Below, piece by piece: positions 1-8,061 of a stretch of 18,016 nucleotides of DNA (within the stretch, counting starts at the first letter, position 1; every line of letters starts with the position of its first letter). A model generated the notes under the pieces. It did not search any database. It saw only the letters and a program-made list of their open reading frames with translations, and was not told the DNA's origin. A program made the position numbers and the translations under genes. The DNA is taken from positions 1 through 18,016 of the forward strand of contig CAZWQX010000081.1 of the NCBI GenBank assembly GCA_964635965.1. Direction: 5' to 3'. Source of the stretch: JAKVAV01 sp964635965. Its GTDB lineage: Bacteria > Bacteroidota > Bacteroidia > Flavobacteriales_D > Cryomorphaceae.

Positions 1-32
1 GTAATCTGGTCTTTAATCAATAGCTTAGGCTC

Positions 33-908
33 ATGAAGAGGTTGATGTTCCTTTTACTTCTGGGTACGAGCTTTTCCATTTCTGCTCAACGAGAATTCTC
101 TGAAGATAACTTTGCTCACCAAGTGCTCTACTATGAACCTGAGCAAAGGGTAAGCGATAAAGACTTTTCCTATGCCAAAATGATTCTCAGTGAGACAAAA
201 AAGGCCACGGAGATGAATCCTCAAAATTTCAATTTAGCCGATTACTTCAATGTTCTTTCGGCCTTTCTCACACTTCAAGAAGATCAAGAGCTGTTGGAAC
301 TCGCCTTTAAAAAGTTTGTAAAGTCTTCTGGCAGTTGTGAGTACATTCTCGAATTTGAAGAAGACTTCCTTGAAAGAGATAAGTACGCACCCGTTCGTGA
401 TTTATACGAACCTGAACTGGAAAGATGCAAGCTCAATCCAAAAGCAAATCGAGAATTTGACCCGGAGTCGTATGCAGCCAAAAATGGTTTCGATCCGAGT
501 CTGGTGAAAGCCATGTTTATGATCAAGTTACAGGATGAGAAATACAGAAAAAAGATTGGTGAATTGGATCCGCGGCAAACAGAACTCGACGAAAACAATC
601 AAGTGCTTATCGACACTTTCTATACCCATGCAGGTACTTACATCGGTCGCAGTTTGGTAGGAGAGGACTTGGAGAACGTGATGTGGTCGGTCATTCAACA
701 CTCCAACCCAGAAATGATGAAAAAGTACCTGCCAATAGTACACGAAGCGGCCAAGTCGAATGAGCTTCAGGAAGTTCCATTTAAAATGTTGCTCGATCGT
801 TACTACGGCATAACTAAGGGTTACCAGTTTTACGGCTCTCAACCCGGGGTGACCATTGCCGATGAAAAAACCCGAATGAAGATCTTGGCTGAATACGATT
901 TGGAATGA
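33..908 (+). CDS. Exported protein of unknown function
   Basis: 291 residues. The N-terminus is a Sec signal peptide: KR at residues 2-3, a leucine-rich core at 4-14, and a likely cut after Ala18 in the string SISAQ, which is common in Bacteroidota. The mature part is charged and probably helical, with no domain I can name and no membrane segment or lipobox cysteine. It should therefore be periplasmic or secreted. The start is the first ATG and directly precedes the signal peptide; no Shine-Dalgarno sequence precedes it, as usual in this phylum. The next gene is 42 bases downstream in the same direction, so the two may be co-transcribed. The gene call is firm; the function is unknown. Confidence 0.88.
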   Translation: MKRLMFLLLLGTSFSISAQREFSEDNFAHQVLYYEPEQRVSDKDFSYAKMILSETKKATEMNPQNFNLADYFNVLSAFLTLQEDQELLELAFKKFVKSSGSCEYILEFEEDFLERDKYAPVRDLYEPELERCKLNPKANREFDPESYAAKNGFDPSLVKAMFMIKLQDEKYRKKIGELDPRQTELDENNQVLIDTFYTHAGTYIGRSLVGEDLENVMWSVIQHSNPEMMKKYLPIVHEAAKSNELQEVPFKMLLDRYYGITKGYQFYGSQPGVTIADEKTRMKILAEYDLE

Positions 909-950
909 CCATTTGGCAAAGCCTAGACGTTTAAATTCTTGATTGAATAA

Positions 951-1646
951 ATGAACTGCTCATTTCGGACCATCCTTTTTTTTGCTGTGCTTCTTTCGGT
1001 TGGTTTAACCGGTTGTGCTCAACACGAAGTAGATCCAAGTACGAAGAATATTCTTTTCTTAAGTAGTTCGAACACCAATTTGGGTGAGAACTATCAAGGA
1101 CCGGGTTCCCTTAAATTCGAAAACCATATCCATTCTGAATTCGAATATGCCGATACTTCTTTGGAAAATGTAATCGTGCAAAACGGCTACCCAAAAGGAG
1201 GTGGGTTGATCGATGCGGATCCTCAAGGAATAACGTACGGCCATGCAGTATTCTTTACCCGAGTAGTGAATAAGACTTCCAAATCAATGGTTCTCAAGCT
1301 CAACTTTCCTGCCGATTCATTAACGATTCCAACCAGTCCCGAAGAATGGTTCAAAGTTTTTGTCTTGCCCGATCCCATGAGTCCCGATGAAGGAGGGGAG
1401 TGGAGCTATGGGGTAACGGGTCTACCTGAATTTCTAAGGCCAATTTTTTATCGAGGAACTTCCCTCGAGAAAATTCTAAAGCCCGGAGAGGAGATCATTT
1501 TCAATGTGGCATTGCTTAGCCATATCACCAACCACGGTGTCTCACGCTCTGCTTTGATGATTGAACAGAATGAACTCTATTACAAGCTTGACTTGAATCC
1601 CTTAAAACCGATTTGGATTCCCTGTGGAGAAATTACCTTCCTTTAA
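951..1646 (+). CDS. Predicted lipoprotein of unknown function
   Basis: 231 residues. The signal peptide ends in a good lipobox, LTGC at residues 19-22, so Cys22 should be lipidated and the protein anchored in the cell envelope. The rest is rich in beta-forming, Pro, Gly and aromatic residues (for example FRTILFF at the start and PIWIPCGEI near the end) and looks like a compact beta-sandwich, but I recognise no family. A second cysteine lies five residues before the end region. It follows the exported protein at 33-908 after 42 bases and could be in the same transcript. A 120-base spacer follows. Confidence 0.87.
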   Translation: MNCSFRTILFFAVLLSVGLTGCAQHEVDPSTKNILFLSSSNTNLGENYQGPGSLKFENHIHSEFEYADTSLENVIVQNGYPKGGGLIDADPQGITYGHAVFFTRVVNKTSKSMVLKLNFPADSLTIPTSPEEWFKVFVLPDPMSPDEGGEWSYGVTGLPEFLRPIFYRGTSLEKILKPGEEIIFNVALLSHITNHGVSRSALMIEQNELYYKLDLNPLKPIWIPCGEITFL

Positions 1647-1721
1647 TGAAAGACAGCTTCAAATGATTTCTAACCCTGTCATCAACAAAGTTTGATGATA
1701 AAAAGAGCTTTGGATTAGATC

Positions 1722-1729
1722 TACCTTTA
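1722..1729 (+). promoter_or_regulatory. Candidate -7 promoter element upstream of the propeller gene
   Basis: TACCTTTA matches the Bacteroidota sigma-A -7 consensus TAnnTTTG at seven of eight positions and lies 37 bases before the ATG at 1767. A TTTG at 1691-1694 could be the -33 element, but the 27-base spacing is longer than usual. This is a weak call. Confidence 0.2.
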
Positions 1730-1766
1730 AAGTCACAACTCCTCATCGCTCAGAAAAAGACCCTCC

Positions 1767-2816
1767 ATGAAACTCCATCTATTCGCCTTATCAATAACCA
1801 TAATTCATGCTTGTGGCCCAATGGAAAAGAAAACTGGCCATTCCGAAATGGTCAACGTGGCTGAGCAACCAAAGGAAGGACAAATCGGAGAGTACGTGGT
1901 GGAAACCTTTGAAGATTCGAAGGGCGAACTATGGTTCGGAACCTTGGGAAAAGGAGTGGCCAGATACAATGGAGAAAGTCTGGAATACATTACGAAACAA
2001 GACGGTTTACCTGATAATGCCGTCACGTGCATTGCAGAAGATGATGCAGGAAATCTTTGGTTCGGGACACAATTTGGCCTTTCAAAGTTTAATGGTAAAA
2101 CGTTTGAGAATTATGCGGAAGATGATGGACTCGTCCACTTCAGGGTGAGCAGCCTGCTAATAGACAGCAAAGGGATTTTATGGGTAGGCACCTGGAATGG
2201 CGTGTGCCGCTTCGACGGAAGTACATTTTCTGAGTTTTACCTTCCTTATCCTGAAATTGAGACGACTCCTAATCCCGATACAAAGGACTGGGTGACAGGA
2301 ATTATTGAGGATTCGAAAGGGAATATCTGGATCGGATGCGATGGATATGGAGCGATCAAATACAACGGTGAAAACTTCGAACATCACACTAAAAAGAGAG
2401 GACTGAATGCCAACACGGTCCAAGCTCTTCAGGAAGATGACTTGGGAAACATTTGGTTTGGCATGAGGGTAGCTGAGAAGGACAACCCGGATGAGAATAA
2501 ACGGTTTGGTAAAGGTGGGGCAGTCAAATTCGATGGAGACGGATACACCTATTTCCCTGAAATAGAAGGGCTCCATACCAATGGTTGTTTTGAAATCTAC
2601 AAAGACAGATCAGGCAATATTTGGCTAAGCACCATTGAAAACGGAGTTTACAAATACGACGGATCAACATTCACTAACTACAGCGTCCCCATTGCCATTA
2701 TGTGTTTTCTGGAAGACAGCAATGGAAAAATGTGGTTAGGTGGTTCAGGCGGCCTCTATTCGATTGGTTCAGATGGCGAGGTGACGAATGTTACAACAAA
2801 TGGACCATGGAAATGA
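1767..2816 (+). CDS. Stand-alone Reg_prop beta-propeller lipoprotein
   Basis: 349 residues made almost entirely of two-component-regulator-propeller repeats (Reg_prop, PF07494 type). Seven copies of the signature (D-x-x-G-x-[IL]-W-[FIV]-G) begin near residues 50, 92, 133, 182, 225, 280 and 317, each followed by a G-[VL]-x-[RKF]-[YF]-[ND]-G strand. Seven blades are enough for one closed propeller. In hybrid two-component sensors such repeats form the periplasmic ligand-sensing part, but here no transmembrane segment, histidine kinase or DNA-binding domain follows. The N-terminus is a short hydrophobic signal ending IIHAC, so Cys16 may be lipidated, although His at -2 is non-standard. Blade 5 has a loop insertion at about residues 234-250. 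Likely an envelope ligand-binding or scaffold protein; the partner is unknown. Confidence 0.93.
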   Translation: MKLHLFALSITIIHACGPMEKKTGHSEMVNVAEQPKEGQIGEYVVETFEDSKGELWFGTLGKGVARYNGESLEYITKQDGLPDNAVTCIAEDDAGNLWFGTQFGLSKFNGKTFENYAEDDGLVHFRVSSLLIDSKGILWVGTWNGVCRFDGSTFSEFYLPYPEIETTPNPDTKDWVTGIIEDSKGNIWIGCDGYGAIKYNGENFEHHTKKRGLNANTVQALQEDDLGNIWFGMRVAEKDNPDENKRFGKGGAVKFDGDGYTYFPEIEGLHTNGCFEIYKDRSGNIWLSTIENGVYKYDGSTFTNYSVPIAIMCFLEDSNGKMWLGGSGGLYSIGSDGEVTNVTTNGPWK

Positions 2817-2952
2817 GTGCTATACGCCCACAGAACCTTTCTCTGCGCCATTCCTTCTGCGAAAGCGACCAATCCTAAAACGCCCCAATAACGGTTGAGG
2901 TAGTGCATCATAATTGGTGTATTATAGTCGTTGAATGATTAAAACCTCGCTT

Positions 2953-4413
2953 ATGAAAAAGTTAGCATTGTACTTCGCGCTCTGCTTAAGTGTAGGTACT
3001 CTACAAGCTCAATCAGGAGAATTTACGGTTTATGAAAATGGGTTGATATACAGCGATACTACCATGCGCCAGTTAGAGTATATCGTCGATTCGCTCAACC
3101 TCAAATTCATGAAGTGCGAGTTGGATAAAACCTACCTCGCCAAGAAACAGGCCAGGGCCCATTTTGTCCACCTGGAAAAGGGAGATCTAAAAGAGGCCAA
3201 GAAGGATATGAAAAACGGCATGTCCTTTGGCGACTTTAAGCGGAAATACCCGGCCATGGAGTCTGACAGATACGTCTTGGTAGTCAGGTATTCCTACCTC
3301 GATTACGATGATAAAGAGGTAATTGAATTCTCCACAGTTGTGGCCGATTATAGCATTAATCCAGACAATCAAGGAGATTTAATCGATCTGAAGAAGGGTG
3401 CATGGGTCTTTGAACACAGCAAAAAGACCAATTATTCGAAGGAGAGAGTCACTGCTTTTTTCTTGATAACCGATTTGGAAGCTGCCCCGCTGGCTGAGCC
3501 TTATGCACGCATGGTGCAGTACTCCAATTGCTTGGTCGATACCACCACAGCGGTCTTTAAGGAGGATGCCGAATATTCGGGAGTGCGTTTCGATAACAAC
3601 CAGCCTTCTAAGGTGAAGGCCTTTTGGGATTACGTCGATCGAGAAACTAAAAAACCGGAATTGGATTGCGACGAAACGGATTCGTGGGAGAAATTCCGTC
3701 AGTGGGATTCGCTCAAGTTTGCACTCATCGAAGAAGACCTCTCTAAGCGAAAAGAGTTTATTGTATTGCTGAATGCCGCGGTAGATGAAGCCCTTGAGAA
3801 GGGTGGTTCCGACGATCATTTTGAGATCTTGGTGGGCCGTTATTATTCCAAAGAAGCTGAGTTGGAACTCAAGCGAAGCCGCATTGTAGTGGGCGGGTGT
3901 AGCATGGATTGGAGTCCGCGTTACCACGCCATCGATATTGCCAAACTCTCTGCCGAAACGGTGAAGTGGGAGGTGTTTCTGCGAGCCCACTTGGATGTTA
4001 TGAACGACAATTTCCAGCGAGTATCAGACGGGAGCTGGGCCTGGGCAGGACGAAAAACCTATATCAAAGAATTGGAGGAACTGGAAATCAACGTACACGA
4101 TCTCCTGCTGGGTATTTCCCTGCGCATAGAGAATCCCAGCAAAAACCATTACTACGGAAGTATAAGTAGGGTAGGACGTGCTCTGTCTGAAACCAAGGAC
4201 CAACTCGAGATCAAGGAGGCTATGCTCGCAATGATTAAAGATGATGAGCTCGACGATCATAACCGTGCCTTGATGGTGGGGCTGTATTTGAACTACAACT
4301 CCAATCTGGAGGACGAGGCTGTGAAAAAGCAAAACGACGAGGCTTTGGCTTTGGCAATGGAAGAGTTGCCCGAGTATATAGAAGAGCGTATCAAAAAAGT
4401 AATTGAGGATTGA
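2953..4413 (+). CDS. Large exported protein of unknown function
   Basis: 486 residues from this start. The signal peptide is MKKLALYFALCLSVGTLQAQ, cut probably after LQA. An in-frame ATG at 2935 would add six residues (MIKTSL); I prefer 2953 because it gives a standard signal peptide, but both are possible. The mature protein is acidic, charged and largely helical in its last 150 residues, with no recognised domain. It contains several cysteines (for example in NSNCLVD-like and GGCSMDW contexts) that could form disulfides in the periplasm. It is followed at 4430-4468 by a strong intrinsic terminator, so it ends a transcript. A 118-base spacer separates it from the propeller gene. Confidence 0.88.
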   Translation: MKKLALYFALCLSVGTLQAQSGEFTVYENGLIYSDTTMRQLEYIVDSLNLKFMKCELDKTYLAKKQARAHFVHLEKGDLKEAKKDMKNGMSFGDFKRKYPAMESDRYVLVVRYSYLDYDDKEVIEFSTVVADYSINPDNQGDLIDLKKGAWVFEHSKKTNYSKERVTAFFLITDLEAAPLAEPYARMVQYSNCLVDTTTAVFKEDAEYSGVRFDNNQPSKVKAFWDYVDRETKKPELDCDETDSWEKFRQWDSLKFALIEEDLSKRKEFIVLLNAAVDEALEKGGSDDHFEILVGRYYSKEAELELKRSRIVVGGCSMDWSPRYHAIDIAKLSAETVKWEVFLRAHLDVMNDNFQRVSDGSWAWAGRKTYIKELEELEINVHDLLLGISLRIENPSKNHYYGSISRVGRALSETKDQLEIKEAMLAMIKDDELDDHNRALMVGLYLNYNSNLEDEAVKKQNDEALALAMEELPEYIEERIKKVIED

Positions 4414-4429
4414 TTGGTGGTGTAATCGC

Positions 4430-4468
4430 AAATGGGTGAAGCTAATGGTAGGGCTTCACCCATTTTTT
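4430..4468 (+). terminator. Intrinsic terminator
   Basis: A perfect 12-bp stem (AATGGGTGAAGC at 4431-4442 with GCTTCACCCATT at 4453-4464) encloses a 10-base loop and runs into a T tract ending at 4468. A4430-T4465 can add a thirteenth pair. It lies 17 bases after the stop of the preceding gene. This is the clearest terminator in the window. Confidence 0.9.
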
Positions 4469-4533
4469 ACTTGTGAACGGAAATAGAAAAATCTGACCAT
4501 CTTCGTGTTCGACTAGATAATAGAAACAAGATC

Positions 4534-5244
4534 ATGGAAGATTTGAAATCATTAAAAAAGACGGTAAGACTTTTATCCATACTTATTATCCTTTTGATCA
4601 TCGCCTTTGTGGGTTATGTCATCCATGACACCGTTCTTGATGAGTATGGAAATGTTGGGATAATCAGAACCAGCGGAATCGTTATCGAAGATGAATTCGG
4701 GAATGAGCGAATTCTGATTGGTGCTCCTGTGCCTTATGCGAAAAACCGCGTTCGAACTGATTCTTTAAAGGTCTGGAATCATTGGGGTCAGTACTACGAA
4801 CCCGAATTCATGGAGTGGTATGAGGACTACAACAATGATAATTATGGCATCTTGATTTTGGACAGTGCGGGATTTGATCGAATTGCTTTGGGAAATCACG
4901 TGCCCGATCTGAGTTTTGGTCAGCGCATAGGCCCTTTAACGGGATTGATCATCAATGATGAAAATGGAACGGAAAGGACCGGATATGGGGTTCTCAACAT
5001 CAACGGAGAAAACAGGGTGAACCTTGGCCTTGACGATCGATATGGAATCGATCGAGTAAGCCTGTCCGTGGATGAATCGGGCGTATACGGACTAAAGGTG
5101 TTTGATAAAAATAGTCGAATATTCATGGGTAAAACAGACTCCATCAATCCCTTCTTGACGGATAGGCCCAACTTCAATGGGTTAATAATCGATGATCCGG
5201 ATAGCAAAGAGATTGACCTTGTGATTGAAAAAGCGAAGGAATAA
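4534..5244 (+). CDS. Membrane-anchored protein with GxxIxDxxGxxRIxxG repeats
   Basis: 236 residues. A short basic cytoplasmic head (MEDLKSLKKTVR) is followed by one transmembrane helix at about 13-31, leaving a C-terminal domain probably outside the membrane. That domain has at least four degenerate repeats: GIVIEDEFGNERILIGAP (48-65), GILILDSAGFDRIALGNH (105-122), GLIINDENGTERTGYG (137-152) and GLIIDDPDSKEIDLVIE (216-232), plus a shorter NGENRVNLGLDD unit. The pattern suggests stacked beta-hairpins. No known enzyme motif is visible. It starts after the terminator at 4430-4468, so it needs its own promoter, and is followed 14 bases later by another membrane protein, probably in one operon. 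Confidence 0.87.
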   Translation: MEDLKSLKKTVRLLSILIILLIIAFVGYVIHDTVLDEYGNVGIIRTSGIVIEDEFGNERILIGAPVPYAKNRVRTDSLKVWNHWGQYYEPEFMEWYEDYNNDNYGILILDSAGFDRIALGNHVPDLSFGQRIGPLTGLIINDENGTERTGYGVLNINGENRVNLGLDDRYGIDRVSLSVDESGVYGLKVFDKNSRIFMGKTDSINPFLTDRPNFNGLIIDDPDSKEIDLVIEKAKE

Positions 5245-5258
5245 TATGAACCTTGGCT

Positions 5259-5786
5259 ATGCCGGTTAAAAACCCTTCCAAACTTCGTAAATGGTCTTCA
5301 GCCCTTATTGGATTGTTGGTGTTTTCTGCGGGGATTGCCTTTGTGTATATCACTGATGCCAACACTATCGAATCTCCTGATGAGCTAACGGAAATAGAGG
5401 GGACCTTTCATTCGATCCTCATCGTTAAGAGCAGCAGGGGAAGCAGTATCAGTTTCGATCTTAAGCTGAACGAATACAACAATGTATTTAAGATCGCAGC
5501 CGACTATGCAGGCATTTTTGATCAAGCAAGATTCTACAGAGATATCCCTGTAGGAACAGAATTGAACCTGATGGTTCGCAAGGCCGACATATCAGATCTC
5601 AACGCCGCCGACCAAGTGAAAATCTTTGGACTTAAAGAACGGCGAAAACACTACCTCGATCCGAAAGAAGTATTGAATAAAGATGCCAAAAGTAGAAGCT
5701 CGGCACCTTACATCCTTGGTTTGTTTGCCCTTTTGGCGATAGGCATCTATATCTATCGGAGGTATTATCACCATGCGGATTTATGA
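5259..5786 (+). CDS. Two-helix membrane protein of unknown function
   Basis: 175 residues. An N-terminal transmembrane helix (about 13-32, SALIGLLVFSAGIAFVYI) and a C-terminal one (about 150-169) bracket an extracytoplasmic or cytoplasmic beta-rich domain of about 115 residues. The tail after helix 2 is basic then His-rich (RRYYHH). A TTG two codons upstream (5253) could also start translation, but ATG at 5259 is simpler. The layout resembles DUF3592-like membrane proteins, but no signature confirms this. It is 14 bases downstream of the repeat protein at 4534-5244 and is probably co-expressed with it. Confidence 0.83.
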   Translation: MPVKNPSKLRKWSSALIGLLVFSAGIAFVYITDANTIESPDELTEIEGTFHSILIVKSSRGSSISFDLKLNEYNNVFKIAADYAGIFDQARFYRDIPVGTELNLMVRKADISDLNAADQVKIFGLKERRKHYLDPKEVLNKDAKSRSSAPYILGLFALLAIGIYIYRRYYHHADL

Positions 5787-5861
5787 ATAGGCTCGTAATA
5801 ACTACTCCATTTAAATATATCGTTCCGATTTTCCGACTGAATACAGGCTGTCTGCAATTAG

Positions 5862-5869
5862 TATATTTC
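5862..5869 (+). promoter_or_regulatory. Candidate -7 promoter element upstream of the Crp/Fnr gene
   Basis: TATATTTC matches TAnnTTTG at seven of eight positions, 31 bases before the ATG at 5901, in the 114-base spacer before the regulator gene. No clear TTG at the -33 position was found. Low confidence. Confidence 0.25.
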
Positions 5870-5900
5870 TGACAGTACTTTTCGTTTTTAACTCCTGTGT

Positions 5901-6527
5901 ATGGACTTCGATAAAAACATGCTCTCGTTTCTTAAACCGGAACTACTAAATGATATTCTGGAAAAGTCCACCATTGAGGAAATTCCAAAGTCTACTGAAA
6001 TCTTAAGAGAAGAACAGTACGTAAAAGTACTTCCAATTGTCTTGGAGGGATTGGTGAAGGTATATTCTCGGTTTGATGATAAAGAGCTTTTGCTCTACTA
6101 CATCGAGCCCGCCCAAAGTTGTGTTATGACTTTTTATGCAGCTCTTAAGAACACCCCGAGTAAAGTATTTGCCACAACCGAAGAAAATTCTAAAATTCTC
6201 CTGCTGCCCGTGAGGTATGTGCCGTCTTGGCTTAAGGTGAGTGCGGATTTTAACGAGCTGTTTTACAACCAGTTTAATCTTCGTTATACTGAGCTGCTCG
6301 ATACAATCGGACACCTGCTATTGCACAAAATGGATCAAAGATTATATGACCATTTGAAAAAGAAATCATCGCTCACCGGCAACAAACCATTGAAGATGAG
6401 CCATAGCCAAATTGCAAATGAGCTCGGAACGGCGAGAGAGGTAGTTACGCGTATTCTAAAAAAGCTGGAAGCTGAAGGAAAGGTTTTCCAAAAGGCAGGA
6501 CGAATCGAAATTATCGGTGAGTGGTGA
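5901..6527 (+). CDS. Crp/Fnr-family transcriptional regulator
   Basis: 208 residues with the two-domain layout of the CRP/FNR superfamily. The N-terminal cyclic-nucleotide-binding-like beta-barrel spans about 20-115 (EGLVKVYSRFDDKELLLYY is its central hairpin) and is followed by a long dimerisation helix at about 118-150. The C-terminal winged helix-turn-helix (HTH_Crp) is at about 163-205, with recognition helix GTAREVVTRILKKLEAEG. Only one cysteine (Cys74) is present, so it lacks the cysteine set of oxygen-sensing FNR with a [4Fe-4S] cluster. The Arg/Ser cAMP phosphate-binding motif of true CRP is also not visible, so the ligand is unknown. It heads a co-directional redox/envelope cluster and is the obvious candidate regulator of it. 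Confidence 0.93.
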   Translation: MDFDKNMLSFLKPELLNDILEKSTIEEIPKSTEILREEQYVKVLPIVLEGLVKVYSRFDDKELLLYYIEPAQSCVMTFYAALKNTPSKVFATTEENSKILLLPVRYVPSWLKVSADFNELFYNQFNLRYTELLDTIGHLLLHKMDQRLYDHLKKKSSLTGNKPLKMSHSQIANELGTAREVVTRILKKLEAEGKVFQKAGRIEIIGEW

Positions 6528-6604
6528 CCACAGTCACTGCATAGGTGTTGACCGGGATGGATTTTTGTAATGCACTAATGCACTATTACTTAAACCCTAA
6601 GAAA

Positions 6605-6823
6605 ATGAAAAAGAACATGGGAACCACCGATCGAATCATCCGCATTGTTGTTGCGGCAGTTGTAGCAGCTCTTTACTTCACCAATATTCTCACTGGAATT
6701 CTTGGCATCGTACTTTTAGTGCTTGCCGGAATATTCGTACTCACAAGTTTTGTCAGTTTTTGTCCTTTGTACGCTCCTTTTGGCATTAGCACGTGTAAGC
6801 TGAAACAGGGTAAAACAAAGTAA
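6605..6823 (+). CDS. YgaP-like (DUF2892) inner-membrane protein
   Basis: 72 residues. This is the DUF2892/YgaP transmembrane family (PF11127): an NMGTTDRIIRI head, two hydrophobic helices (about 13-27 and 30-50), then the conserved tail SFCPLYAPFGIST. In Escherichia coli YgaP this membrane part is fused to a rhodanese; here it stands alone, as in many Bacteroidota. ATG at 6605 is chosen because MKKNMGTTDR is the conserved beginning; longer in-frame starts upstream read through sequence without family similarity. It lies 77 bases after the Crp/Fnr gene, a pairing often seen for this family, which suggests a link to sulfur, thiosulfate or respiratory stress control. That link is inference. Confidence 0.9.
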   Translation: MKKNMGTTDRIIRIVVAAVVAALYFTNILTGILGIVLLVLAGIFVLTSFVSFCPLYAPFGISTCKLKQGKTK

Positions 6824-6966
6824 CAGGGATTCTGAAATACCGCCATGTTAAGTGGTGTTTGATTTGAATGTATGAACTTCAATTTCAAGGATCAGGCATT
6901 AATGTAAATGCAACTTGTATATTGAGCCGTATTACCAATTCTCTGTACTGAGAGAAAAACCTTACA

Positions 6967-7686
6967 ATGAACACCCGGCAAATTGTACAGGCACTCTTTC
7001 TGATTGTGCTTCTATGGTGCTGTCAGCACGACCCTCTTGAAGGGCCTCCCGGTTCCGATCCGAACAATGGCGGAGGTGGAGGCGGAGGTGCTCCTGAACT
7101 TTGTGATCCGGATTCGATTTATTTCCAACAATCTGTTCTGCCCTTAATTGTGAGCAGTTGCGCTATTCCCGGATGCCACGACCCCGGAGCGGCCGAAGAC
7201 GATGTCATACTCAACAACTACAACAACATCATTAATACAGGCGATGTAGATCCCTTTGATCTGAATGGTAGCGACCTTTACGATGTAATAACGGAGGATG
7301 ATCCGGATAAACTAATGCCACCCCCTGATGAATTTCCTTCATTGACGGAAGATGAGATCGCCATCATTCGAAATTGGATTTTGCAAGGAGCATTGAATAA
7401 CTCTTGCGAATCAGCTTCGTGTGACACGACAAACGTGAACTTTTCATCCTCCATAGAACCTATTTTTTCCGCTAAGTGCACAGGCTGCCACTCGGGTGAT
7501 ACACCTCAGGGAGGAATAAGTCTAACTAATTATGCTGAAATAAGCAGTGAATCACTTTTCGGTGATGTACTTGCCGCGGTACAGCATCAAGAAGGTGTTA
7601 CCAATATGCCTTTTAACAGCCCTCAATTACCTCAATGTGAAATTGAATTAATCAGAATTTGGATAGAAAATGGTGCACCCGAATAA
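6967..7686 (+). CDS. Lipoprotein with two cytochrome-c-like domains
   Basis: 239 residues. A hydrophobic signal ends in LLWCC, so Cys18 or Cys19 is the likely lipidation site. A seven-glycine linker (35-41) leads to two related domains of about 95 residues. Domain 1 has a CX4CH heme motif (Cys65, Cys70, His71) and a candidate distal ligand Met117 in LMPPPD. Domain 2 has a standard CXXCH (Cys171, Cys174, His175) with Met214 in NMPFNSP. Both end with a WI-x(3)-GA signature (WILQGA, WIENGAPE). This matches the planctomycete-type cytochrome C-like families common in Bacteroidota. It should be an envelope diheme electron carrier. The next gene overlaps its end by 17 bases and encodes a third copy of the domain, so the two are translationally close. 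Confidence 0.9.
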   Translation: MNTRQIVQALFLIVLLWCCQHDPLEGPPGSDPNNGGGGGGGAPELCDPDSIYFQQSVLPLIVSSCAIPGCHDPGAAEDDVILNNYNNIINTGDVDPFDLNGSDLYDVITEDDPDKLMPPPDEFPSLTEDEIAIIRNWILQGALNNSCESASCDTTNVNFSSSIEPIFSAKCTGCHSGDTPQGGISLTNYAEISSESLFGDVLAAVQHQEGVTNMPFNSPQLPQCEIELIRIWIENGAPE

Positions 7687-8050
7687 AAAAATGGTCCTGC
7701 TTGCTACGCTGTTTCTCGTAATCGTGATGGCTCAAAGTTGTTACTATGACAACGAAGAAGAGCTTTATCCATTTGATGTAGACTGCAACTTGCCACCCGC
7801 CGTTACCTACGCAGGTCAAATCGAAGCGATCATTCAGGGCAACTGTGCGGTTCCGGGATGCCATACGGGCAATAGCCCCACGGGCGGACTTTTTCTCGAC
7901 ACCTATCAACAGGTGAAGGCAGTTGCCGACAATGGTAAATTGACCAATCGGACCATCGTTCAAGAAACGATGCCTCCCTCTTCTCCCTTATCGAATTGCG
8001 ATCAAGAAGCCATTCAGGTTTGGGTGAATAATGGCGCTCCTGAAAACTAA
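7670..8050 (+). CDS. Lipoprotein with one cytochrome-c-like domain
   Basis: 126 residues from ATG 7670, which overlaps the previous gene by 17 bases; an alternative ATG at 7691 begins MVLLATLFLV. The upstream start gives a basic n-region (HPNKK) typical of signal peptides, so I keep it. The core MVLLATLFLVIVMAQSC suggests lipidation at Cys24. The single domain carries CX4CH (Cys59, Cys64, His65, NCAVPGCH), a candidate Met ligand at 101 in TMPPSS, and the ending WVNNGAPEN. It is clearly a paralogue of the domains in the preceding protein and most similar to its first one by motif. Cys39 and Cys110 could form a disulfide. Probably a partner electron carrier. Confidence 0.88.
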   Translation: MVHPNKKMVLLATLFLVIVMAQSCYYDNEEELYPFDVDCNLPPAVTYAGQIEAIIQGNCAVPGCHTGNSPTGGLFLDTYQQVKAVADNGKLTNRTIVQETMPPSSPLSNCDQEAIQVWVNNGAPEN

Positions 8051-8061
8051 AACGACTGAAA

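Noticed and set aside
3379..3990. 203-codon minus-strand open frame
   Set aside because: Lies entirely inside the gene at 2953-4413, opposite strand, with no domain; a shadow frame.
6528..6560. Short dyad around TGGTGACCA at the end of the Crp/Fnr gene
   Set aside because: Overlaps the stop codon, has no T run, and does not match an FNR or HcpR site.
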